DNA of 46,707 nucleotides from an uncultured Haliea sp. Lineage in GTDB: Bacteria > Pseudomonadota > Gammaproteobacteria > Pseudomonadales > Halieaceae. Location: the NCBI GenBank assembly GCA_947258585.1, contig CAMYIZ010000002.1, positions 1-46,707 on the forward strand, in the 5' to 3' direction. Of this stretch, positions 16,458-24,549 are shown one piece after another. The notes below the pieces were generated by a model that worked only from the letters and a program-made list of their open reading frames with translations, did not search any database and was not told where the DNA came from. The translations under genes and the position numbers were made by a program. Within the stretch, counting starts at the first letter, position 1, and every line of letters starts with the position of its first letter.

Positions 16458-17711
16458 TTACTTGTCCAGGTTCAACGAGGCCCGCAACTTGGCCAGCTGC
16501 TCGCGACCATAGGCCTGTGAGCGTTCCCGCTCTTCGGCGGTTTTCGCTTTCTGCGCTTCATCTTCCGGCGGCCGGACATGGGAGGCCCGCTCCTGGCGTG
16601 CTTCGACGACCTTGATCCCCAGGTTGGGAACGAACTCGCCCTTCTGGGCAGCTTTGCACAGTGAGTGCAGGAATCGCAGCTCGTCATAGACGGGCTTCAT
16701 GCCCTTCTGCTCAGAGGACAGGCGCCCCTGCAACTCATCCAACACCAATTGCCGATCTTCAGGGTTGATCATCGCCAGATAGCGATCAGCCAAGAGCTTC
16801 TGGTTGTCAGACAACCGCGGCGGGTAAATCAGTGCTTGATCCGTTGGCAGCGATCCTGGTGAACTCGATTCTGAAAATGCTTTCTTATCAACGTAGGTAT
16901 TTGTTGTAGGGGTTGTTGTAGTTGTTTTTTTATAATTACTACTACAACCACTACTGTAGTGTCCTTCCGCTTCCGCCTTTGAATTTTGGTGCTGGCTCGA
17001 TGGTTCAGCCAACCTGCTGTCTGCCGGCTTTTTCAGTTGGTCGAGGCTGGCGGCATGAAACGTAAAATAGCGACCGCCCTTGTTCTGATTTCTGCTGGCC
17101 CCTGACAGATGTTGCGCCGCCTGTAAGCGGCGCTCGATGATCGATTCCTGTCGGCCCAGATCGCCCGCCTGAATGTCTTTGTCCAAACTTGCGAGTACGG
17201 CCTGAGCCACGCGCTGCACGCGAGCATGGTGGTGGTCCTGAGCCTGGGTAACAAACGCCATGTAACCCTCGTCCAGGAAAAGCGCATCGGCCAGCGGCAA
17301 GGGTTCATCGTGAAGGCTGTAGACGTTGCCGGTAAAGCGGCCGCTTTTTTGCCGGACTCTCGCGCACAAGGTCAACCAACGCGTCAGCCGCAGAATCGCA
17401 ATGGCCCGGGAAACCGTCGAGGTGGACGCCACATTGGTTTTCGCAGCGATGGTGTCGTAATCGGGGAACGCCGTCCGCCCACCAGTCTCTCTGGCGTGGA
17501 GCATGATGACCATCCAAACCAGTTTATCGACAGGTTCCAGAACCGGGTCCTGAATAACCATGGCGGGCACAGCCTGGTGCCAGTTGCCCATGAACAACAT
17601 GGCATCCGGCAGCGATGGATCACCCTGGTCACGAACCTTGGCGACGGTCGCTTTGATCAGTGCGTCTAGCGCCAGCGTCTCCGGTCGTAGCGCATCTTCG
17701 TCATGTGCCAT
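16458..17711 (-). CDS. STY4528 family pathogenicity-island replication protein
   Basis: A 417-residue protein starting MAHDEDALRPETLALDALIK. The winged-helix part is clear (VDKLVWMVIMLHARE, then DYDTIAAKTNVAS-TSTVSRAIAILR, about 85-130), as in plasmid initiator-like proteins. The middle (about 235-285) is low-complexity, with a Thr-rich run after an AAAAAAA tract; the C-terminus (about 300-417) is helical and charged. The start at 17,711 overlaps the DUF2857 stop by 11 bp and is preferred over a longer frame whose extension looks unlike protein. It probably acts in element replication. The homopolymer tract is a possible slippage site. Confidence 0.85.
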   Translation of the reverse strand: MAHDEDALRPETLALDALIKATVAKVRDQGDPSLPDAMLFMGNWHQAVPAMVIQDPVLEPVDKLVWMVIMLHARETGGRTAFPDYDTIAAKTNVASTSTVSRAIAILRLTRWLTLCARVRQKSGRFTGNVYSLHDEPLPLADALFLDEGYMAFVTQAQDHHHARVQRVAQAVLASLDKDIQAGDLGRQESIIERRLQAAQHLSGASRNQNKGGRYFTFHAASLDQLKKPADSRLAEPSSQHQNSKAEAEGHYSSGCSSNYKKTTTTTPTTNTYVDKKAFSESSSPGSLPTDQALIYPPRLSDNQKLLADRYLAMINPEDRQLVLDELQGRLSSEQKGMKPVYDELRFLHSLCKAAQKGEFVPNLGIKVVEARQERASHVRPPEDEAQKAKTAEERERSQAYGREQLAKLRASLNLDK

Positions 17712-18303
17712 GCTCGGCAACCCGGTCGGGCGGTGTGGCTCTGAAGCCTTCGCCGTAGGTTTCCCAACGCTGCACCAACGCCCAGATTGAGCGCAATCCG
17801 ATGCCGGTCTGTTGCTGTAGGTCGAGATAGTCAGTAGCAGATAAGGCGTTTTGTTCTCGTGCCTCGATCCGCTCCTGCCACGCATACCAGAGTGCATGCG
17901 TATCAGTTTCATTCAGCTCAGGTGGTCTACCCACAGACGGTGCCAACGTCAGCAGTCGGCGCCAACGCGTGTATTCCCGCGAGCTCCAACCGAACAACTG
18001 TTGCATCATCTCCAGGGGAGCATCGGCGACCAACAGTTCACGCTGCAGATCATCGGATTCCCGCTGATGACGCAAATTATCGAGCATCGGCCAGAAAACC
18101 GTTCGATCAAGCGCAATCTTCAGACAATGCACTCGGAGCGTATCGGCCCGATACAGATCGGCGAGGTTCATTTCCTTGAGGGCGTCCAACTCTTTGGGAC
18201 CAAAGTTCATGCCACGCAATGCCTGCTGATCGCCTTCTGCCAGGCAGCGCATGGCGTAGAGCAGCACGGCTGTCGTGAGGTCGGCTTCCTTATTCGACGA
18301 CAT
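17701..18303 (-). CDS. DUF2857 family ICE protein
   Basis: A 200-residue protein with the DUF2857 pattern: an N-terminal helical part (LYAMRCLAEGDQQALRGMNFG), then a middle DNA-binding-like segment (LEMMQQLFGWSSREYTRWRRLL, about 97-118) and GRPPELNETDTHALW. It occurs between the parB-like and STY4528 genes in this ICE class, overlapping both here (14 bp and 11 bp). The function is unknown; a regulator or partition helper is plausible from the HTH-like segment. Confidence 0.82.
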   Translation of the reverse strand: MSSNKEADLTTAVLLYAMRCLAEGDQQALRGMNFGPKELDALKEMNLADLYRADTLRVHCLKIALDRTVFWPMLDNLRHQRESDDLQRELLVADAPLEMMQQLFGWSSREYTRWRRLLTLAPSVGRPPELNETDTHALWYAWQERIEAREQNALSATDYLDLQQQTGIGLRSIWALVQRWETYGEGFRATPPDRVAEHGT

Positions 18304-19750
18304 CGCATTCAGTCTCTGCGTTTTCCCATAGCTCGATGCCGGTATCGAAGGCGAGTCGTTTGAGGGAACGGTAGGCTTCCATCATTTGCAGCAGACTCTG
18401 CCAGTCTGGCGGATTGAGCTGCTGCCATAACTGGCTACTGAGGTGGCCCGGATCCGGTGTCCAGACGCTACCAAAGAGAAGCTCGGCGTCATGGGATGCC
18501 AACGCCTGGTAGAGCGTCGAATCCTGATCGAGATGCGCCAGCACACAATCGACCGGCGCCGAGGTCAGCTCCGAACTGGCGGCCAGCTGCCACCAGAGTG
18601 CCGACACCAGGCCCAGGGCATCCGGATCGAGCACATCACGCAATTCCTGTGGTGGGACATCGATCAGTAAGAATCCCAACCCCTGATCCGGAAGCGGTTT
18701 GACCACTGCACTCAACCCGTGGGCAGCGGCCAATGCCTCAGCCAGATGGCATAGCTGATCCCGCAGGGCGCCAATATCCTTGAACTTACCGGTACTGTTA
18801 GTCTTGGGCGTTGATTCCGCCTCAGCGGGAGCCTGCGCTGGCATGTCCTCGCCCACGTTTTGCTCACTATCAGTGGAAGCCACTGACTCGACTTCCTCCA
18901 TTCGCCCATCGTCCTGGTCGTCGAGGGTGTTATCAGGAAAGTCGAAGGACCGACCGGCCAGGCAGGCATCCATCTCCAGATGAATTACTTGCCGGTTTTG
19001 TTCGGATTCCACTGCAATTTCGTTGACCAGTGCATCGTGCAGCGGCTGGATATCCCACTCGGCACCATCGTGGCGGCGACACAACTCGGCAAAGACACCT
19101 TCGAAGTCGGCGTCGTCACCCAATCTGCGTCGATTCCAAATTGCCTGGGCGGCGCGCTGCAGGGCACGAATTCTTTCCACCTGGGGTCGGCCCAACCCAG
19201 CGGCCAACGCTTTTGGCATCAATGGCCACAGGACTTGAACGGCAAAGCCCATTTTGGAAATCATGCTGTGGCTGAGACCGAAACCACGTTCTTTGAATAG
19301 CTCTTCCAACTGTCGCTGGGACAAGCTGTCGACGGCCAGCTCCTGCTCCAACAAGTTCTTCGCTTCAAATACGGCCAGCGCTTTGTCAATGAATGGCAAT
19401 CCGCCGCGGAGTTCGTTTTCGCGAAGGTGTGCAAACAACACATTGGATTCCTGCGACCAGGTTCTGACGACACAGTCCGCCCAACGGAACCGCTCATCCC
19501 CGGTTTCCTCCCACAGCTCTTTGAGGATTTTCAGTCGCGTATTGCCGCCACTGTGAAGGACGTAATCCGATTCTCCGGGCTCCTGCGACAACACCAGCGG
19601 CTGATCCAGCCCTTCCGCCTGAATGGATGCTTTAATCCGCGCGTACTCCGGGTTTGGCTGGCGACGCGGATTACGGGCGTAGTGATGTATGCGACTCACC
19701 TCCACGCGTGCCACCTTGTCCGTCGAGTGTGTTTGCTCAAGCGCAGACAT
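18290..19750 (-). CDS. parB: ICE ParB-family partition protein (TIGR03764)
   Basis: A 486-residue protein. The N-terminal ParB/Srx domain is clear: RNPRRQPNPEYARIKASI, then GLDQPLVL and LHSGGNTRLKILKEL, the nucleotide-binding box. A central HTH follows (LSQRQLEELFKERGFGLSHSMISK), and a long C-terminal region typical of the ICE class. ParB normally works with a ParA ATPase, whose gene is usually just upstream; here that place is taken by a Cro-like regulator and no parA is in the window. I prefer the start at 19,750 (AGGTGG upstream) to 19,777. Confidence 0.88.
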   Translation of the reverse strand: MSALEQTHSTDKVARVEVSRIHHYARNPRRQPNPEYARIKASIQAEGLDQPLVLSQEPGESDYVLHSGGNTRLKILKELWEETGDERFRWADCVVRTWSQESNVLFAHLRENELRGGLPFIDKALAVFEAKNLLEQELAVDSLSQRQLEELFKERGFGLSHSMISKMGFAVQVLWPLMPKALAAGLGRPQVERIRALQRAAQAIWNRRRLGDDADFEGVFAELCRRHDGAEWDIQPLHDALVNEIAVESEQNRQVIHLEMDACLAGRSFDFPDNTLDDQDDGRMEEVESVASTDSEQNVGEDMPAQAPAEAESTPKTNSTGKFKDIGALRDQLCHLAEALAAAHGLSAVVKPLPDQGLGFLLIDVPPQELRDVLDPDALGLVSALWWQLAASSELTSAPVDCVLAHLDQDSTLYQALASHDAELLFGSVWTPDPGHLSSQLWQQLNPPDWQSLLQMMEAYRSLKRLAFDTGIELWENAETECDVVE

Positions 19751-20027
19751 CGTCGCCACCTGCACCTTGCGCATCATCCGCTGGCGACACGTCGTAAAAG
19801 ATTTCCGGGTGACGAACCATCGTGGCCCGGGACACCGTTTCCAATCGGCCGTCGGACAACCCTGCCACGATGCGGGTATAGCGCTCGATCTGGGTCGCCA
19901 TCAGCGGACTGGCGTAACGATGTTGGCCGGCGATCTGATACAGGTAAGACACCGAATCGTTGCACGCTGCCGCGACATCAGCCCGTTCCCGTTTGCTTGC
20001 AATTTTTAGAAATTCCTTTAGCTCCAT
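19737..20027 (-). CDS. Cro-like HTH regulator heading the maintenance operon
   Basis: The 96-residue protein starts MELKEFLKIASKRERADVAAACNDSVSYL and follows the YdaS/Cro-like helix-turn-helix pattern (helices about 4-40). It is divergent from the S24 repressor and is the first gene of the leftward operon running into parB (overlap 14 bp). This is the Cro position opposite a CI-like repressor. A GTGCTAATGTTT element lies directly upstream of the start (20,034-20,045). In-frame starts at 20,039 or 20,045 would put this motif inside the gene. Confidence 0.7.
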   Translation of the reverse strand: MELKEFLKIASKRERADVAAACNDSVSYLYQIAGQHRYASPLMATQIERYTRIVAGLSDGRLETVSRATMVRHPEIFYDVSPADDAQGAGGDDVCA

Positions 20028-20033
20028 GCTTAG

Positions 20034-20113
20034 AAACATTAGCACCGTGCAAACAGACCATCAACGAGCGAAGTCCGCTTTTTGTTTATCATTCTGCTAA
20101 ATTTTCTGCTAAA
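20034..20113. promoter_or_regulatory. Divergent operator region of the Cro-like / S24 switch
   Basis: CATTAGCAC lies at 20,037-20,045 (extended GTGCTAATGTTT on the minus strand, 20,034-20,045). Two direct copies of TTCTGCTAAA lie at 20,092-20,101 and 20,104-20,113, 12 bp apart, just before the S24 gene. All share a TGCTAA core. The arrangement is that of a phage-type genetic switch. An extended copy recurs in the xis promoter. Confidence 0.65.
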
Positions 20114-20122
20114 GTGTTTCGC

Positions 20123-20800
20123 ATGACGCTAAAACTCAACCAGGTCCGGCTCCGCAACCTTGAAATTCTGATTAGCGAAGCTGGGTCAGCGGCCAAGCTG
20201 GCGCGCGCAGCCGGGACCAATAGCTCATACTTGAGCCAGGTGCGGAATCAACTTCCCACCAAGAAAGGCACACCCCGTTCGATTGGAGACGAACTGGCTG
20301 AAAAGCTGGAAAAGGCCATGGAAAAGCCCCAGGGATGGATGGATACACCACATACAGAGAAGTCGGGGCAGGCTGAGGAACACAATGCCCACGCCGGTCC
20401 AGATTTACGCAGTCTCCACCCGCTGATCTCCTGGGTGCAGGCCGGGAATTGGTACGAAATTTCCGAAAGCTTCGTGCCCGCCTATGGCGCGGAGCTATTA
20501 CCCTGCCCAGTGAGGTGCAGCCCGGAATCCTTTGTGCTCAGGGTTCGCGGGAGCAGCATGGAACCCAAATTCCACGAAGGTGACCTAATTTTTGTCGACC
20601 CCAGTGTCATACCGGATCACGGCAAATTTGTGGTGGTGCGCCTGGAACAATCCAACGAAGCGACCTTCAAGCAGCTCATCATCGAAGAAGGCAAGCAGTA
20701 CCTGAAGGCGCTCAATCCTGACTGGCCGAACCGGATCATCGAGGTGGATGAAGAAGCGACGATTTGCGGCGTCATCGTGTTCAAGGGCGAAGTGGTGTGA
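20123..20800 (+). CDS. S24 (LexA/CI-like) repressor with self-cleavage domain
   Basis: A 225-residue protein with an N-terminal helix-turn-helix domain (about 15-50) and a C-terminal S24 peptidase domain. The Ala107-Gly108 cleavage pair sits in WVQAGNW, the catalytic Ser145 in VRGSSMEP and the Lys183 in ATFKQL. RecA filaments formed on DNA damage should trigger cleavage and derepress the element. The start at 20,123 gives the normal N-terminus; the open frame extends far upstream but through the divergent regulator gene. It probably controls its own promoter, the Cro-like operon and the excision genes. Confidence 0.9.
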   Translation: MTLKLNQVRLRNLEILISEAGSAAKLARAAGTNSSYLSQVRNQLPTKKGTPRSIGDELAEKLEKAMEKPQGWMDTPHTEKSGQAEEHNAHAGPDLRSLHPLISWVQAGNWYEISESFVPAYGAELLPCPVRCSPESFVLRVRGSSMEPKFHEGDLIFVDPSVIPDHGKFVVVRLEQSNEATFKQLIIEEGKQYLKALNPDWPNRIIEVDEEATICGVIVFKGEVV

Positions 20801-20829
20801 ATTCGATTCATCCTTAAGAGAGAGCGCCC

Positions 20830-21063
20830 ATGACCAACGATACCCGGCAAGCAACTACCCTGATCAACCGCAAGACGTTACTGGCAATGATTCCGCTTGC
20901 GGATCGAACCATCTACGACATGGAAAAACGCGGCGACTTTCCGCGCCGTATCGTTCTGACGAGCCGCAATGTTGCCTGGGATCTGGCTGAAGTCGAGCAA
21001 TGGATCGAGGCACGCAAGCAGTCTTCTGCCCAGGCGTGTAAGCCTGGCATACCGATGCGATAA
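20830..21063 (+). CDS. AlpA-family HTH regulator
   Basis: The 77-residue protein has the AlpA/phage excisionase-type winged HTH: INRKTLLAMIPLADRTIYDMEKRGDFPRR, then the basic LTSRNVAWDLAEVEQWIEAR. AlpA proteins activate integrase or excision genes of island elements. It is 29 bp downstream of the S24 repressor and likely co-transcribed; a good ribosome site (AAGAGAG) precedes the ATG. Confidence 0.85.
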   Translation: MTNDTRQATTLINRKTLLAMIPLADRTIYDMEKRGDFPRRIVLTSRNVAWDLAEVEQWIEARKQSSAQACKPGIPMR

Positions 21064-21162
21064 GCCCCCCAGTTTCAGACGGGTTACCTGTGCGGCCAGC
21101 GACCATTTAGCTCCCTGATAAAAAGATAGCCAGCCTTCGCCCTTGAAGTTATAATTAGCTCA

Positions 21163-21248
21163 GTGCTAATGTTTTGATCATCCAGACCAGGCTGGCCAAA
21201 GCTTCACCATTAGCACAACGGGAAGATGGCCCCGGGTCGTAAACGACC
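21163..21248 (+). promoter_or_regulatory. Inverted CATTAGCAC pair and small dyad before xis-int
   Basis: GTGCTAATG (21,163-21,171, extended to GTGCTAATGTTT) and CATTAGCAC (21,208-21,216) form a 9-bp inverted pair. The same 12-mer occurs at the Cro-like gene. GGTCGT-AA-ACGACC (21,235-21,248) is a separate dyad 15 bp before the xis start. These are likely operators of the excision/integration operon. Confidence 0.65.
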
Positions 21249-21263
21249 ATAGGGACCCGAATC

Positions 21264-21455
21264 ATGAAATGGGTAAAGCTACCCAAGTATTGCGAATTGA
21301 GCGGTGACACCGCCAACGCGGTTCATGCCCGCCGCAAAAAAGGGCTTTGGTTGGATGGCGTTCATTGCCAGGTGAGGAATCACACGTTGTGGATCAATGT
21401 CGAGGCAGTTGAGAAATGGGTAGAGAACGGTCTGTTAAGCTCGCGCAAGGCGTAA
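21264..21455 (+). CDS. xis: Excisionase-like small protein
   Basis: A 63-residue winged-HTH protein starting MKWVKLPKYCELSGDTANAVHARRKKGLW, matching the small Xis group that precedes integrases of islands. It should bend DNA at the att arms and favour excision. It overlaps the integrase start by 40 bp, so the two are coupled. Confidence 0.8.
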   Translation: MKWVKLPKYCELSGDTANAVHARRKKGLWLDGVHCQVRNHTLWINVEAVEKWVENGLLSSRKA

Positions 21456-22657
21456 GGGTACGCACCTACGCCAGTGGCACGCAGACTATCGAGATACAAT
21501 TTCAGTATCGCGGTGTGCAATGCAAGGAAACCCTGTCCTCGCTGGATCCATCCAAGAAAGGCGATCAGCGCTACGCCATCAACCTGAAGGCCGAAGTGGA
21601 AGGCGCCATAGAGCGGCAGACCTTTCAATACGAAGCATTCTTTCCTGAGTCCAAACGCGCTCGGCTGTTCGGGCACGCCAACTCCCAAATCACGATCCGG
21701 GAGCTGATTGAAGAGTGGCTTCAGGACATCGAGCGCACGCATCCACACAGTACCTACCGGTGTTACCGAAAAAGTTGCAAGGCTCACTTGTTTCCGAAAT
21801 TTGGCGATATTCGTGCGCGCGATCTAACGCCGCAGCACATTCGCGCCTGGATTCGGGAGCGCAGCGGGACGCTGAAAAGCATCCGCAATGATTTGACCCC
21901 ACTGCGCGCGGTTTTGGATCGGGCGCTGAACGATGACATCATCGACCGCAATCCGCTGGACAAGATCAAGGTCAGCAAACTGGTAGATCGCAACCAGGCC
22001 AAGACCGATTACGAAGTCGACCCTTTTACGACCAGAGAAATCGACAAGGTGCTGCAGAGCGCCCTCATCTACGATCCGCGCATTCGGAATCTGCTCAAGT
22101 TTGCGTTCTTCACCGGGCTGAGAACGTCAGAGTTGTTTGGCCTGCAATGGGGTGATGTCGACTGGGATCAACGTGAAGTGCATATTCAACGAGCGGTGGT
22201 CGAGCGCAAATTAAAGGAAACCAAGACGCGAGCCAGCAACCGGAAGGTTCTTCTGCTCCCTTCCGCTTATGAGGCCCTGAAGCACCAAAAACAATTCAGC
22301 TTTGTCGGCAGCGATTACATTTTCGTCCGACCGGACGACAAAGGTCCGTTCATTGATTATGAACATTTGGAACGCCCCTGGAAGCATGTATTGAAAACGG
22401 CCAAGGTCCGTTATCGCAATCCGTACCAGACCCGCCACACCTATGCGAGCCAGTTATTGTCGGGCGGCGAAAATCCCTTGTTCGTCGCGCAACAGATGGG
22501 ACACAAGACCACCGAGATGATCATGCGCCACTACGGGCGCTGGGTTGAGCAGGGTGATCAACGACAGCGGCACGTGTTTGTGTCTGACTTCGGTCAGGGC
22601 GTCAGGGAGGCACGTCCAGCATATACGCACAATGATAGCTGCGCCTCTGCAGCATAA
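21416..22657 (+). CDS. int: Site-specific tyrosine integrase of the island
   Basis: A 413-residue integrase. The N-terminus (about 1-80) is the Arm-DNA-bind_3 (DUF3596-type) domain, then a SAM-like core-binding domain (93-185) and the catalytic domain with Arg236 (FFTGLRTSEL), Lys270, Arg340 (YQTRHTYAS), His363 (MGHKT) and Tyr373 (RHYGRW). The first His of the usual HxLR box is Tyr337, a variant known in this group. It lies 1.9 kb from the tRNA-fragment att site and is the likely recombinase for that site. No clear ribosome site stands before the start, consistent with coupling to xis. Confidence 0.93.
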   Translation: MGRERSVKLAQGVRVRTYASGTQTIEIQFQYRGVQCKETLSSLDPSKKGDQRYAINLKAEVEGAIERQTFQYEAFFPESKRARLFGHANSQITIRELIEEWLQDIERTHPHSTYRCYRKSCKAHLFPKFGDIRARDLTPQHIRAWIRERSGTLKSIRNDLTPLRAVLDRALNDDIIDRNPLDKIKVSKLVDRNQAKTDYEVDPFTTREIDKVLQSALIYDPRIRNLLKFAFFTGLRTSELFGLQWGDVDWDQREVHIQRAVVERKLKETKTRASNRKVLLLPSAYEALKHQKQFSFVGSDYIFVRPDDKGPFIDYEHLERPWKHVLKTAKVRYRNPYQTRHTYASQLLSGGENPLFVAQQMGHKTTEMIMRHYGRWVEQGDQRQRHVFVSDFGQGVREARPAYTHNDSCASAA

Positions 22658-22739
22658 GCCGTCTAAAGATCAGCCCCTCTGGCTGATTTAACCACGCAGC
22701 GTCGACCCACCAATGCACGCACCCTTTTGACACCTATAG

Positions 22740-22834
22740 TTACCATTATCTTGCTCTATGGTAAGCATTGTGTTCACTCCACTTGAAATGTTTGAAATGG
22801 ACACTATAATTACCACTTTTAGAGATTATGGTAT
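22740..22834 (+). promoter_or_regulatory. hipBA promoter with two operators
   Basis: TTGAAA (22,783-22,788), a 16-bp spacer and TATAAT (22,805-22,810) form a near-consensus promoter. A perfect TTACCAT-N11-ATGGTAA dyad lies at 22,740-22,764; a second imperfect copy (TTACCAC at 22,810-22,816, ATGGTAT at 22,828-22,834) covers the -10 end and the start codon. Each is followed by a matching CATTGTG. HipB autoregulation is expected. Confidence 0.7.
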
Positions 22835-23169
22835 TCATTGTGACCAATGATAAATCAGCGAAAGGTCGATCCGCGGTCGTCTTTCCCAAGAATCGACGCC
22901 TTTTGGAACAGTTTGGCGAGAACATCAAACTGGCGTGTAAACGTAGGGGTTACACCCAGGTATTGATTTCTGAGCGAACGGGGCTCAGCCGCCTCACCAT
23001 TCGCAAGATCGAAAAGGGCGACCCCAGTGTGTCCATCGGCCATTACCTGGCTGTGCTAAGCGTGCTCGGGTTGGCGGAAGATTTCGCCAGAGTCGCTGCA
23101 GACGATGAGCTGGGTCGCAAGCTCCAGGACATCAAGCTGATGAGCAAGAAATCCGGAACACAGCCATGA
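22828..23169 (+). CDS. hipB: HipB-like Xre antitoxin
   Basis: A 113-residue HTH_3 protein: FGENIKLACKRRGYTQVLISERTG, then LSRLTIRKIEKGDPSVSIGHYLAVLSVLGL (about 30-83). It is the DNA-binding antitoxin of the HipA kinase encoded 36 bp downstream. The ATG at 22,828 lies inside the second operator; a GTG at 22,840 is an alternative start that would shorten a non-conserved N-terminus. Confidence 0.82.
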   Translation: MVFIVTNDKSAKGRSAVVFPKNRRLLEQFGENIKLACKRRGYTQVLISERTGLSRLTIRKIEKGDPSVSIGHYLAVLSVLGLAEDFARVAADDELGRKLQDIKLMSKKSGTQP

Positions 23170-23205
23170 GCGCGGATAAGTAGCCTTGAGCAGGGGCAAA
23201 TAGCC

Positions 23206-24444
23206 GTGAGCACCGAAGTCTTCGTCTTTGCAGACTGGGAGGAGTTCCAGGAGCCAACCTTGGTAGGAACGCTTCGCTCCTCTCCCGCGCGTCAAAAAGA
23301 GCATTTCAGCTTCAGTTATGACACTGACTGGCTGCAATCTCCTTATGCGCAGCAAATCGATCCTGAGCTCAATCTCTATTCCGGCGAACAGCACGGTGAA
23401 GACGACAAAAATTTCCGCGTGTTTCTGGATTCCTGTCCCGACCGCTGGGGGCGCCTGCTGATGAAGCGGCGCGAGGCAATCCATGCCCGCCAGGAACAAC
23501 GTCGTCCACGCGTGCTGTCCGAAATCGATTACCTTCTGGGCGTGCATGACCTGCACCGTGCCGGCGCGCTACGCTTCAAACGCGAAATGGGTGGCCCTTT
23601 TCTCGACAACGATGAACGCCTCGCGGCCCCGCCTATCTCATCATTGCGGGAGCTTGAGTACGCCGCCGGGCAGGTGGAAGATAATGCCGATAGTGATGAT
23701 CCCGACTATGCGAAGTGGTTGGCCATGCTGATGTCGCCGGGTTCTTCTCTCGGTGGTGCCAGGCCGAAGGCCAGTGTGACCGACGAGGAGGATCACCTGT
23801 GGATCGCCAAGTTTCCGAGCCGGCAGGATGATTACGATATGGCCGCCTGGGAATACGTCGCTTATCAATTGGCGCTGGATGCAGGAGTCGTCATGCCGGA
23901 GAGCCGGATCGAAAAGTTCGGCAGTCACCACCACACATTCCTGACCAAACGCTTTGATCGCACCGCGGCGAGTCGTCTTCATTTCACCTCGGCGATGACG
24001 CAGCTCGGCTATTACGACGGCGACTATGAAGCCAGTTACCTGGAGCTCGCCCAATTCCTGACCGAGCACGGAGCCAACACCAAAGAAGATCTCGCGCAAT
24101 TGTGGCGCCGCATCGTGTTCTACATCGCCATTTCCAACACCGATGACCACCTCCGCAACCACGGCTTCATCTACCATCAGGGAGGCTGGTTGTTATCGCC
24201 GGCCTACGACATCAATCCGGTGACACCTGCCCATGGATTGCATCTCAATATCACCGACAGCGATAATCGGTTGGACTACGAGTTGGCCATGGACGTCATC
24301 GAATTCTTTCAGCTGGACCGCGGGCAGGCTTTGAAAATCAAAGATGAAGTGCTCGCCAGCGTTGGCAAATGGCGGGTTCAAGCAAGCGCCGTTGGGCTGG
24401 GCAGGAGCGAGCAAAATCTGATGGAACCGGCGTTCAATCTTTGA
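23206..24444 (+). CDS. hipA: HipA-family serine/threonine kinase toxin
   Basis: A 412-residue HipA-like kinase. The Ser-containing P-loop is GSSLGGARPKA (179-189), the catalytic box is NTDDHLRNHGF (311-321, Asp313) and the metal-binding AYDINP has Asp335. E. coli HipA phosphorylates glutamyl-tRNA synthetase and arrests growth; the target here is unknown, as several HipA types use other tRNA synthetases. The start is GTG with GGGGCAA upstream. As the last gene before the att site it probably stabilises the element. All key residues are present. Confidence 0.92.
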   Translation: MSTEVFVFADWEEFQEPTLVGTLRSSPARQKEHFSFSYDTDWLQSPYAQQIDPELNLYSGEQHGEDDKNFRVFLDSCPDRWGRLLMKRREAIHARQEQRRPRVLSEIDYLLGVHDLHRAGALRFKREMGGPFLDNDERLAAPPISSLRELEYAAGQVEDNADSDDPDYAKWLAMLMSPGSSLGGARPKASVTDEEDHLWIAKFPSRQDDYDMAAWEYVAYQLALDAGVVMPESRIEKFGSHHHTFLTKRFDRTAASRLHFTSAMTQLGYYDGDYEASYLELAQFLTEHGANTKEDLAQLWRRIVFYIAISNTDDHLRNHGFIYHQGGWLLSPAYDINPVTPAHGLHLNITDSDNRLDYELAMDVIEFFQLDRGQALKIKDEVLASVGKWRVQASAVGLGRSEQNLMEPAFNL

Positions 24445-24470
24445 GCCGGATTTTTGGTCATTTTGCTCCA

Positions 24471-24488
24471 TGGAACGAACGTGGAACG
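24471..24488. repeat. Two direct TGGAACG copies near the att site
   Basis: TGGAACG occurs at 24,471-24,477 and 24,482-24,488, 11 bp apart, about 60 bp from the tRNA fragment. One helical turn of spacing fits integrase arm-type sites, but nothing else proves this. Confidence 0.3.
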
Positions 24489-24549
24489 CAAATCCGAAAA
24501 ACAAATGTATCTATTTGGTATTAAAGGATTTTATCTAGACCATCTAATA

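Noticed and set aside
19427..20122. The in-frame 5' extension of the S24 repressor
   Set aside because: It crosses the Cro-like gene and the start of parB on the other strand; the HTH begins right after the ATG at 20,123.
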